21,614 bases of DNA from Nemertoderma westbladi (lineage: Eukaryota; Xenacoelomorpha; Nemertodermatida; Nemertodermatidae), in contig JAUCBJ010003787.1 of assembly GCA_032718475.1 (NCBI GenBank), forward strand, positions 1 to 21,614, given 5' to 3'. The translations under genes and the position numbers were made by a program. The notes beneath the pieces were generated by a model, which ran no database searches, was not told where the DNA came from, and worked only from the letters and a program-made list of their open reading frames with translations. Of the stretch, positions 10,042-18,504 are shown one piece after another. Each line of letters opens with the position of its first letter. Position 1 is the stretch's first letter.

Positions 10042-11468
10042 CTAATATTTCCAACATGGTCCACCCAATAAACCATCCTCTAGTCTATCGATCACTTACT
10101 AATGACTCCCCGCAATACAATGAAGAAACCGACAGTTTATCAGTTTTTCATCAACTTCTGCAATCGCCGGAGTACAGATCAGTATGCGATAGATTTCTCG
10201 AGATTCTAACGGAAGCGGTTTCTATACGCGTTCCCCCTCCATCCCACATGCGTTCCTACCCGTTAGGCGTCCTCTTCTCAGGGGGAATCGACTCACTACT
10301 GATCGCCGCGTTAGCAAACAATTGTGTTCCAACGGAGTTCCCCATTAATCTGTACAATGTTGCTTTTGAACAACGTGCTGTTACTAAACATCCCGAGGAA
10401 CATTCCGCTCAAAGATTTAACGTACCAGATAGACAAACCGGATTAATTGGTTTACAAAAGTTGAGATCGATAAATCCCGATAGAGTTTGGAACTTCGTGG
10501 AGATTAATGTTCCCGTCAGCAAGTTGAAATGGTGGAGAGAAGAAATAATCTCTGATTTACTGTTTCCTTTGACTTCAGTTCTGGACGACAGTATAGGTTG
10601 CGCGATCTGGTTTGCAGCTGGTGGAGAAGGAAGTCTTGGGGGGCAGGAAGGGGGGCAAACGGGGCAGGAAGGGAGGCAAAAGAGATGGGGTTGTATGGGG
10701 GAAGTTGGAGATCGCCCTGAACAGGAAGGGGGCACGGGGGGGCAACAGAAAGGGGGCATGGGGGGCCATCGGGAAGGGGGCAAGGATGGGAAACCAGAAG
10801 GGGGCACGTGGGGTTGTATGGGGGAAGTTGGAGATCGCCCTGAACAGGAAGGGGGCACGGGGGGGCAACAGAAAGGGGGCATGGGGGGCCATCGGGAAGG
10901 GGGCAAGGATGGGAAACCAGAAGGGGGCACGTGGGGCCCACAGGAAGGGGGCACGGGGGTCCAACAGGAAGGGGGCGCGGGGGTCCATCATGAAGGGGGC
11001 ACGGGGGGGCCAGTTTCTCGGATTCTTCTCATAGGTAGTGGGGCCGACGAACAGTTGGCCGGCTACTCCCGGCACAGGGGTTGCTACGCGACCGAGGGGT
11101 GGCTCGGGCTCACCCGTGAGGTTGCCATGGAGATGGGCAGACTGCACGGCCGTAACCTTGGTCGCGACGACCGTTGCGTCTCGGACCGGGGCAGGGAGTC
11201 CCGTCTGCCGTTCCTCGACGAGCGATTGGTCGGTTTCCTCAACGATCTCCCGATGGACTGCAAGGCGCGGTTGGATTTGCCCCGCGGCGTCGGGGATAAA
11301 CTCCTTCTGCGATGCGTTGCCATGCTCCTCGGTCTGGGGGAGTGCTGCCTAACTCCCAAGCGGGCCATACAGTTCGGCAGTCGCATAGCTAAGTGTGAGA
11401 ATCGGAGGGAGAAAGGCGGGGACAACTGTAATAGATTGACGGACTGCCGAACTCATTCACAGACTTAA
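10042..11468 (+). CDS. ASNSD1: Asparagine synthetase domain-containing protein 1, exon B (ATP-pyrophosphatase domain)
   Basis: The C-terminal asparagine-synthase domain. Signatures in order: the LFSGGIDS ATP-binding PP-loop (about 10270-10293), LDDSIGCAIWFAA, then after a repeat LLIGSGADEQLAGYSRHRG, NLGRDDR, ESRLPFLDERLVGFLNDLP and a C-terminal PKRAIQFGSRIAK. These match ASNSD1 specifically rather than ordinary asparagine synthetase. The PP-loop binds ATP to adenylate aspartate in true synthetases; retention of SGGIDS and GADE suggests ATP binding is kept. A glycine-rich stretch of about 131 residues (10621-11013) splits the domain. With it and the borders used here the protein is about 694 residues; without it about 563. 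Human ASNSD1 is about 643 residues. The end is the TAA at 11466-11468. Confidence 0.88.
10621..11013 (+). repeat. ASNSD1: G-rich minisatellite inside the ASNSD1 synthetase domain
   Basis: Two near-identical 123-bp units begin at about 10687 and 10810 (41 codons each, starting GCMGEVGDRPEQEGG). They are preceded by GGQEGG-type and followed by 24-bp EGGTG-type sub-repeats. The coding strand is packed with G5-6 runs, so G-quadruplexes could form. The block starts with a possible GTGGAG donor at 10621 and ends with a possible CCAG acceptor at 11013. Both are phase 1 and the length is 393 (divisible by three), so it could be an intron or translated. Lack of stops is weak evidence for coding, because other frames on both strands are open here too. 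Confidence 0.85.
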
Positions 11469-11477
11469 AATTATTAG

Positions 11478-11525
11478 ATTAAATTATACTCCCAAGTCCC
11501 ACCCAGAGCAGTACAGGTGTTTTCT
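11478..11525 (+). terminator. ASNSD1: Candidate ASNSD1 polyadenylation signal
   Basis: ATTAAA at 11478-11483, ten bases after the stop codon, is followed about 32 nt later by a GU-rich stretch (AGGTGTTTTCT, 11515-11525). The spacing suits cleavage and polyadenylation, but the resulting 3' UTR would be unusually short. Confidence 0.35.
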
Positions 11526-12146
11526 AATATTAATATAATTCTAATATTAATATTTTGTTGCCATTACCGGTACTCAACTCATAATATTTATTACGACTTT
11601 TACGGTTTTGTATTTAATATTATTAATACATTTGTTTATTGGTAAAATAATGGTTTTAAATTTAAATTTAATTAAATTCCAACTTATCCATCAGAATATA
11701 ATATATAATTATGACTTTAATATGGATGGAGACAGTGTTGTACCGTGGTGGTATTAATCTCTGTGCAATATTAAGAAAATAAGTTTTTATATATATATAT
11801 TTGTGACCGAATGGCCTTAAAAAGTTTAATTTTATTATAAATGTCAACGATAAGTCTAATTACGCGGCTTATTTGGTTTGTGTAGGTTTAGAGGTGATGA
11901 TGTTTTGTTTGGCGGAATATTTATTGTAATTTAGGTTGATTTGGTAATTTGAAGCCTCAGAATTACTAATATTTGAATTTTAAAGACTACTTATTTCTCC
12001 CAATGATAAAATTGTGAACATTCAGGTTTTTTTTGTTGTATGTTTTAAATTAGGTACTTACGCTTACGTGGGTGGCCTTCTGTTAATGATGAAATTAGCC
12101 CATATTGTCGTGGTCTACTGTAAATCCATTTATCCTTATAATCCGA

Positions 12147-12172
12147 CCCCCCCCCCCCCCCCCCCCCGCCCC
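12147..12172. repeat. Homopolymer C tract (21 C, one G, 5 C)
   Basis: C at 12147-12167, an interrupting G at 12168, then C at 12169 onward. It lies just left of the foldback element at 12205-12622. Confidence 0.95.
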
Positions 12173-12204
12173 CAAATTCGGTAAATTCAATCTTGCCCCC
12201 CGTG

Positions 12205-12622
12205 GTTTGGATTTTCGTAGGTCCGATAGCACAAATGAATCAAAATGAATTTGGTTGTGAAATAGCTTCGATCTGGGCGTTCGAATGTTGCATTTATTTG
12301 TACGGCCCGCTGCAGGCCATTTATTATATTTAATAAATACATCATGTTCTAGAACATTTTGTTTATCTCATAAGTAGCTTGGCAACAATGCAATGCCTAT
12401 AATAGTAATACTAGGACGTCGCTTTTCATACATAAAAAAAATGTTCCAGAATTATTGTGTATTTATTAAATAGAACAAATGGCCTGCAGCGCAAGTAAAA
12501 ACATGCAACATTCGAATGCCCATATCTCAGCTATTTCCCAACCAAATTCAAATATTTAATTTACATATTTTGGAATTATCGCAAGTTGCAACATCATTAA
12601 TATTCTATCGGACCAACGGAAT
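12205..12622. mobile_element. Foldback element with about 115-bp inverted arms
   Basis: The outer ends are GGTCCGATAG at 12220-12229 and its exact complement CTATCGGACC at 12605-12614, with looser pairing just outside. The main arms are 12246-12360 and 12436-12550 in inverse orientation, sharing AATTTGGTTG, GAAATAGCT, TTCGAATGTTGCAT, CTGCAGGCCATTT, ATTTAATAAATAC and GAACATTTT with scattered mismatches (roughly three quarters alike by eye). No clear target-site duplication and no coding capacity. It adjoins the LINE remnant on its left, so one may have landed next to the other. Confidence 0.68.
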
Positions 12623-12689
12623 GTTAATATAATAAAGCCGTGCACTGTAAAGTGGGGCGAGTCTTGAGCCATTAGCTAAACGGGTATAA

Positions 12690-13800
12690 TTATATTTCAT
12701 GGACGTTTCCCTTCCCGTATTCACATTTTGTCAGGGTGACATACTTATCAAGAAGCTCAAAGAGGATTTGGAGAAGGACTGTAGGACATCGAGACCCCCT
12801 ATAATCTCCCCCATAGCTATCCAACGCGCAATAAAATCGCTGTCTTTGGGCAAATCGCCTGATCTCCACTCTCTGGTCATCGAACACATACTGAATATTA
12901 ATCCAGACGTGATCTGTCCTATCATAAAGTTAATGCGTGTATCAGATTGGGCAATGTTCCAGTTACTTTTGGGGCCACCATAGTCACCAGTGCCCATAAA
13001 GGAAAGGCAAGCTATCCTCTCCTAGCATCATCCTATCGACCAATTGCGACTGTTAATTTGTTTGCAAAAGTTTTCGAATCTGTCGTTCTCAACAAATTCC
13101 TTTCAGCCCTGAATTTAATTCACCCCTCTCAACTTGTATACCAGAAAAAGATTGGGTCGGACCTGATAATCTCTTCCCTACTGGAATGTTTGGAACTCCA
13201 AAGGCAACAAGGTCAAACTGTTTTTCTCTGCCATGTCGACATCGCATCCGCGTTTGATAATGTGGATCATCATATTCTATTTCAAAAACTACGACTCCAC
13301 ATTAACCCACACATCTGCCTCACTCTGCTCAACTACTATTTTAAAACGTGTGTGTTTCTTAAATTTGGAGACAATATTGAGCGCTCAGGTATACCCATTC
13401 AGAGGGGCGTCAAACAGGGGTCAGTCATTTCGTCAGTTTTATTTAATTATTATGTTAGTGATGTCTGTGATGTCTAGTGGACTCTGCTGGGTACAAATAA
13501 TCGGCCGGTAGCAACTGGATGGATATAATCGCGTATGCGGATGATATATTGGTGCTGGCTAGAAACCTAGAGGACCTTGAGAGAATCTTATCCATTATCG
13601 CTACCTTCTTGCGGAAAGTACATCTGGAGATTGAAAGTAGTAAGACTAAATGGACATAGAGTTCGTCAAGTAGAACCAAAACTAGTAATATTAGCATCCC
13701 AACATCCATTAAAGTTAATGACACATTGATAACATGGCAAACAACACTCTCATTTCTTGGGTACAGATTGACAGTACGACTGACAGTATTTAATATACGA
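12690..13800 (+). pseudogene. Decayed non-LTR retrotransposon reverse transcriptase (5' part)
   Basis: Reverse-transcriptase homology runs through three successive frames, so the copy is dead. Frame 1 (about 12733-12945) has IIKLM and a KSPD motif. Frame 2 (12947-13477) has SYRPIATVNLFAKVFE, catalytic motif A (VDIASAFDNVD, Asp at 13238 and 13256) and motif B (RGVKQGSV). Frame 3 has the YADD active-site box at 13534-13545 and later SFLGYRL (about 13757-13777), with a stop at 13657-13659. The fingers and palm order is that of LINE elements. The endonuclease domain is missing on the left, typical of 5' truncation. I cannot assign the clade. Confidence 0.85.
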
Positions 13801-14250
13801 CAGTGGTTTATTGACTTGCAGTACGTAATTAACCGTAATAACATAACATTGTATGTTAACTATTTAATTATCTGACCATATTTAATACTTCCGAATTTGA
13901 CTTTATATTGGCAATTTATTAGTAACCAAATACCTTATATTTGTTTGACATAATGGTTAACCGTAATTACATAATATTGTATATTGAATGTTGATTATTT
14001 GACCATATATTAATACAACCTAATTTGGCTTTATATTGACTATTTATTAGTGACCGAATGACCGATATTTTGTTTATATTAACCTTATATTTATTTGACA
14101 TACTGTTTATAACGATTAGGACTTGCCCAGTGTTTATTTGACCATATATAATTTACTTACTTATTGATCAATTGTATTTATGTAGACCTATTAATAATAA
14201 TAATGTAGTGCTGATGGTAATGTGATCTGGTCTATAATAATAATAATACA
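13801..14250. repeat. About 128-bp AT-rich tandem repeat interrupting the LINE
   Basis: AACCGTAATNACATAANATT occurs at 13831 and again at 13959, and TTTATTAGTNACC recurs about 128-130 bp apart near 13913 and 14042. A third, weaker partial copy with TTATTTGACAT follows near 14090. This block sits between the reverse-transcriptase palm and the C-terminal part of the same LINE, so it is either an insertion or an expanded internal segment. AAT microsatellites lie at its right end. Confidence 0.6.
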
Positions 14251-14535
14251 AACTAGATTTTAAGAGACCAAATCCTCTAGCTGAGTGTATCCGTCTCATC
14301 GCCATGGCGTCGGAATCTTTTCATCGAAATGCATGGACTGTTAGGTGGCTCGATATAACAACTCTCGCTCATCTATGGAGGTCAATTGCTATTCCCATGA
14401 TACAATATAATATTAAATTTCTACTAGGGAGCCTCACAAAGACAGATATTGGAAAACTGGAAACTTCTACCGGAAAGCACTAAGAAGCCTACTCCATCTC
14501 GGATCTCTCCATAAACAAAGCATGCAACGAGCAGG
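14251..14535 (+). pseudogene. LINE remnant, C-terminal (thumb) part
   Basis: After the AT-rich block the LINE-like reading resumes: HLWRSIAIPMIQYNIKF followed by GKLE, then, one frame over, RKALRSLLHLGSLHKQ. This resembles the region downstream of the reverse-transcriptase palm in many LINEs (a P-x-x-x-Y-x-x-x-F block, then a basic LR motif). The frame breaks at about 14472, where one frame reaches TAA. It has the orientation and order expected for a continuation of the 12690-13800 copy. Confidence 0.6.
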
Positions 14536-14800
14536 CAATTTTAATTATAAAAATTTAAATTATGTTTTTTGGTAATAAAAAGCTGTCAATACTGTGAAAT
14601 TTGCCAAAATGCCAAAATTTTATAATTTTGTGTGTTTTCACAACACACGTTGTTTAAAAGTAACACAGAGCGACAAAAAACTTAAAATGAAGAATTATAC
14701 AGTGAAGGTTTTTTTCTGTCAGTTTTGTTCAAGTTTGAAAAAAACAGTATTGACTGACTTTTTTCAATTGTTTGTATGTCTATCTGCCCTGCCTGTATAC

Positions 14801-15935
14801 TGTGGGTATACAACATCTACTCCCCAACGGTGGCTGCACCACATCTACTCCCCAATGGTGGCTGAATCACATGTACTCCCAAGGCCCAATGGTAAACATC
14901 TACTCCATATGGTGGCTACACCACATCTACTCCCCAATGGTCAACATTTACTCCATTGGTCGCTACACCACATCTACTCTTCAATGGTCAGCATCTACTC
15001 CACTATGGTGGCTGCACCACATCTACTCATCAATTGTCAGCATCTACTCCCCAATGGTGGCTGCACCACATCTACTTATCAATGGTGGGTGCGCCAGATT
15101 TACTCCCCAATGGTGACTGCGACACATCTACTCCCCATTAGTGGCTGCATCACATCTACTCCCAAGGCCCAATGGTGACTGCGCCACATCTACTCCCAAA
15201 TAGTGGCTGCATCACATCTACTCCCTAATGGTGGGTGTGCTAGATTTACTCCCCAATGGTGACTGTGCCACATCTACTCCCCATTAGTGGCTGCATTACT
15301 TCTACTCCCAAGGCCCAATGGTCAACATCTACACCCCTATGGTTCTACGCCACATCTACTCCACAATGGTGACTGCACCACATCTATCCACAATGGTGGC
15401 TGCATCACCTCTACTACCCTATGGTCAACATCTACTGCCCATGGTGGCTGCGCCACATCTACACCCCAATGGTCAACATCTACACCCCTATGGTTCTACG
15501 CCACATCTACTCCACAATGGTGACTGCACCACATCTATCCACAATGGTGGCTGCATCACCTCTACTACCCTATGGTCAACATCTACTGCCCATGGTGGCT
15601 GCGCCACATCTACACCCCAATGGTCAACATCGACTCCCCTATGGTTCTACGCCACATCTACTCCACAATGGTGACTGCACCACATCTATCCACAATGGTG
15701 GCTGCATCACCTCTACTACCCTATGGTCAACATCTACTGCCCATGGTGGCTGCGCCACATCTACACCCCAATGGTCAACATCGACTCCCCTATGGTGGCT
15801 GCATCACATCTAGGCCTACACCCCAATGGTGGATGCACCACATCACCCAAACGGTGGCTGAATCATATCTACTCCCCAACGGTGCTGCACCACATCTACT
15901 CCACAACTGTGGCTGCACCACTTCTACTCCCCAAC
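14801..15935. repeat. Minisatellite of about 28 bp with a 151-bp higher-order repeat
   Basis: The basic unit resembles CACATCTACTCCCCAATGGT followed by GGCTGCAC (28 bp), with shorter variants around AATGGTCAACATCTAC. From 15318 a higher-order unit of exactly 151 bp is present: copies start at 15318, 15469 and 15620, and a partial fourth at 15771, almost identical to one another. Because 151 is not a multiple of three, the repeated protein string shifts frame in each copy, which argues against coding. Several overlapping open frames (for example 14594-15178 and 15318-15674) are by-products of low stop content. Confidence 0.92.
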
Positions 15936-15940
15936 TTTAT

Positions 15941-17150
15941 AAACCTAACGTAGACAAATGTATACAGTGATTTATCAATAACACTACCAGCCTTCATGTA
16001 CTGTAAAGTTTATCCTGGAAATATTATTATCTCATTGGACAATCCATCTTTGGAATACCCAATCAAAATTCTGAATATCGCTTTGCCAAAGCGTTTAAAT
16101 AACCATCTTTCCTATACCAGGTAGTCATCATGTCAATACCTGAAAACACTGCATCTGAAATAGTTCATTGAAGCCTTCTACTACAATTATCCAATCAGAA
16201 TCGGTAATTTTTTAGTAAAGGAAGTGTGATAGTGCCTCAATTGGATGAAACCAAATATAATTAGTTAAAATTATGCAATTCGTAGTGAAATAAATTCAGT
16301 GTATACAAAAATATACAGTCGGCCGGAAAGGGTTAAAGGAAAACACAATAGGATTCGTGAATACTTAATATGGTCTAAACCTTTATTATAACTGTACCTG
16401 ACTGACACTCGCCTTCATCATATCTACAATAGACGCTCTATATTATTTATGTATCTTCTAAATCCTGTATCTACACTTTTAAGATTTAGATCACCTCTAA
16501 TGATGTTCATGTTGACATTGCTGGGGTGTTACCATGGGACTAATATATTATTTGTGGCACCGTACTTTATGTTCGACTTTCCCCATACATACATACACAA
16601 TATATGCCGTCAATGCGTTAACTTCACCCTTACCATCACTATCTATACTTATATGTTACCGATGGTTATTTTAATGATTGGTGCAGTTTTCTTTATTTCT
16701 ACTACTAAAATGTACTCATCATCGATCCTTTTTATACCTCGATGACTTATTTTACTACAACAACGGTAATATACCTGACCTAATTAATGGGATATTAGTA
16801 ACCAGCTTCTGGTGTAATAATATGTACACAATAATTGTTTATTATGTATCGCCATTTCTCTATGTAACCCTATAATATCTGTCAGATTTTATTATGCTGT
16901 GCACTTTTTACTCCATTAATATCAATTTTATTTGATTAAAGACAATGAAATGAAATTTGTCAATGAATTATTGATATTTTAAATTTAATGGGAATCGCGT
17001 TTTAGTATATTTAATCGCTGAGAAACTTGATCTCATTGTACTAGAGTATTCTAAATTTAAAAGGTTATAAAAGCAAAGAACGCGACATTTTCGTAATGTT
17101 TGTTTTATAGTATTTATATATAATTATTAAGTTTTATTATTCAATTTATA
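15941..17150. other. AT-rich intronic stretch without recognisable genes
   Basis: I see no conserved coding signal, RNA gene or clear repeat. A 98-codon hydrophobic frame at 16449-16745 is T-rich and resembles no family I know, so I do not call it a gene. The last part leads to the acceptor of receptor exon 3. Confidence 0.6.
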
Positions 17151-17161
17151 TTTATTTTTAG

Positions 17162-17901
17162 GTTGTCCTAATCCTATCACACATAGACCGATAGCAAACA
17201 TTTCCATTGGCTCCAGCCAATCAGAACTGGACACGCGGCAACCCGGAACTGTAGTGCTCCAACCGAACCCGACGGTGGTGGCGGGGCCAGACCCCCCTGG
17301 GTCGGGGACCCCAGACACGGCAATCAACCCGCGGGCCATCGTATGCGGCGTGGTCGGCGTCATAGTTACCGTGTTCCTATTTATCGTGATCTCCGTGTGC
17401 TGGACCAAACTGCGCCGCTCGCGCTGTAGCGTGGCCCCCCAGCCCCCCGAATCGATTCTGTACACCCCAACCGCAAACCGAGGGGGCGCCGGCAGCCCCC
17501 CGCCGCCCCCTTGTATCAACCACGCGCGGTTCCGCCCCCCTAGTAGTCGCAGAGACACCGAGTCGTCGGAAGACCCCCCGCCCCCCTATGTCTCCTTCAA
17601 CTCGCTGGATCGTTCCGGTTGCGCTCTCATCGACGCCCCTGTTTGCGCCCAGGGCTGCGCCCTCATCGCCCTGCCCAAGGCCGACCGGTTATGGGCGGCC
17701 ACCAGCAGCTGCCCCGCATCCCTAGACGTTTCGCCGACACTCCCCCCTCGCGGGTTGCCTAGTTACCGGTGCGACGCGCCCCGTAGTCGCGATGTGAGTC
17801 TCTCCTCGTCGGCGGGCAGCTCCGGCGGTTTCCCAGACGGCGTCCCAACGGGATGCGACGACTGCGTGTCGTTGCTTCCCCGTGGTAACGGGATTCCATA
17901 G
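17162..17901 (+). CDS. CUB/LDLa transmembrane receptor, exon 3 (end of LDLa, transmembrane helix, cytoplasmic tail)
   Basis: Residues 463-708. The phase-1 acceptor gives Gly463-Cys464-Pro, completing the six-cysteine LDLa module (428-464). A spacer rich in Thr, Pro and Gly (about 465-520) is followed by a single transmembrane helix at about 521-543 (AIVCGVVGVIVTVFLFIVIS) and a basic stop-transfer KLRRSR. The tail is rich in Pro, Ser and Cys and has PPPPY at 601-605, a PPxY motif of the type bound by WW domains such as those of NEDD4-family ubiquitin ligases. The exon is GC-rich. The order CUB, LDLa, one helix matches NETO proteins (two CUB) and LEV-10 (five CUB), which assist glutamate or acetylcholine receptors; here there are three. 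Orthology is not settled. The stop is TAG at 17899-17901. Confidence 0.85.
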
Positions 17902-18227
17902 CAACAGTATCAAAACCACATCACGTCGTCAATTTATACCAACAGAATAACAAAGCGTCGGTATCTATAGCAACCAATATTCCATTTCGTCGGCAATCCA
18001 TAGCAACATGAAAGCCTTATTAGCAAAGGAATTCACAACAACGGGTGCTTTACATTTTAATCGTTTTACCAATCTGCCGCGCTGTGGCATTTCCCTGGAA
18101 TTCCTTGATACTTTCACGGAATTCCATATCACCATTAGCAACGAGAATCTATAGTCTTTATAGTGTAATTGTCACTTATAACTGTCTGTTTGCGAATTCG
18201 GTCTTATTAACGACTTCTAAGTTCTAA

Positions 18228-18270
18228 GGCAGGGTGGATTATAGACTCTGTGTCTATAACTCACCCTGCC
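18228..18270 (+). promoter_or_regulatory. Stem-loop in the receptor 3' UTR
   Basis: GGCAGGGTGGATTATAGAC pairs with GTCTATAACTCACCCTGCC across a five-base TCTGT loop: 17 Watson-Crick pairs, one G-U and one mismatch. This is far more stable than expected in such AT-rich DNA. In the transcript it could be a regulatory hairpin. As DNA it could be a small inverted repeat; no flanking duplication is visible. It is too short for a typical microRNA precursor. Confidence 0.65.
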
Positions 18271-18498
18271 GCACCAAAACTTAGTTCTTATAATTAGCGA
18301 ATTGTAATTAACGCTCTGAGCTATACAGTAGTTCTTATGAGTTGCAATTTTCCATTGCGAAGTCTGGAAATAGCTCATTGCATTTAAATGTTATTTTGAA
18401 ATAATTTGGATGTCTTTCTTTCGATGTTTTGAATCCTTTTAGTCACATTTATTGACATTAATTAATTATTATTGTCAACGTGAAATATTGAAAACATC

Positions 18499-18504
18499 AA
18501 TAAA
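18499..18504 (+). terminator. Candidate polyadenylation signal of the receptor gene
   Basis: The first canonical AATAAA downstream of the receptor stop codon, about 600 bases after it. Another lies near 19016. Confidence 0.35.

Larger units (their letters stand above)
4350..17161 (+). other. Intron 2 of the receptor gene (12.8 kb), host of a nested gene
   Basis: A phase-1 intron of 12,812 bp with a GTTAGT donor at 4350 and a TTTATTTTTAG acceptor ending at 17161. Splicing joins G at 4349 to GT-TGT at 17162, giving Gly-Cys-Pro. That cysteine is the missing sixth LDLa cysteine, so the join is well supported although the exons lie far apart. The intron contains the whole ASNSD1 gene on the same strand, at least four inverted-repeat elements, a dead LINE and a large minisatellite. 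Stretches with nothing I recognise: about 6600-7755, 7865-8885, 11530-12200 and 15940-17150. Confidence 0.82.
17902..18504 (+). other. Probable 3' UTR of the receptor gene
   Basis: Non-coding sequence after the stop, with several copies of a TATAGCAAC/CATAGCAAC word (17898, 17967, 18000) in the first 120 bases. It contains a strong stem-loop (18228-18270) and ends at a candidate AATAAA (18499-18504). The extent is inferred; I see no strong downstream GU-rich element. Confidence 0.45.

Noticed and set aside
10409-11147. Long minus-strand and alternative-frame ORFs over the ASNSD1 repeat (proline-rich or APFL-type repeats)
   Set aside because: They are shadows of the G-rich minisatellite; the conserved enzyme motifs lie only in the + strand frame used.
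14594-15970. Overlapping ORFs of 60-194 codons with repeated HIYSPMV-like text
   Set aside because: The minisatellite lacks stops in several frames, and the 151-bp period shifts frame in each copy, so there is no coherent protein.
16449-16875. Hydrophobic small ORFs that look like membrane proteins
   Set aside because: T-rich DNA gives hydrophobic translations by chance; no start context, homology or exon signals.
17127-17558. 143-codon minus-strand ORF over receptor exon 3
   Set aside because: Gly/Arg-rich shadow of the proline-rich tail with no family resemblance.
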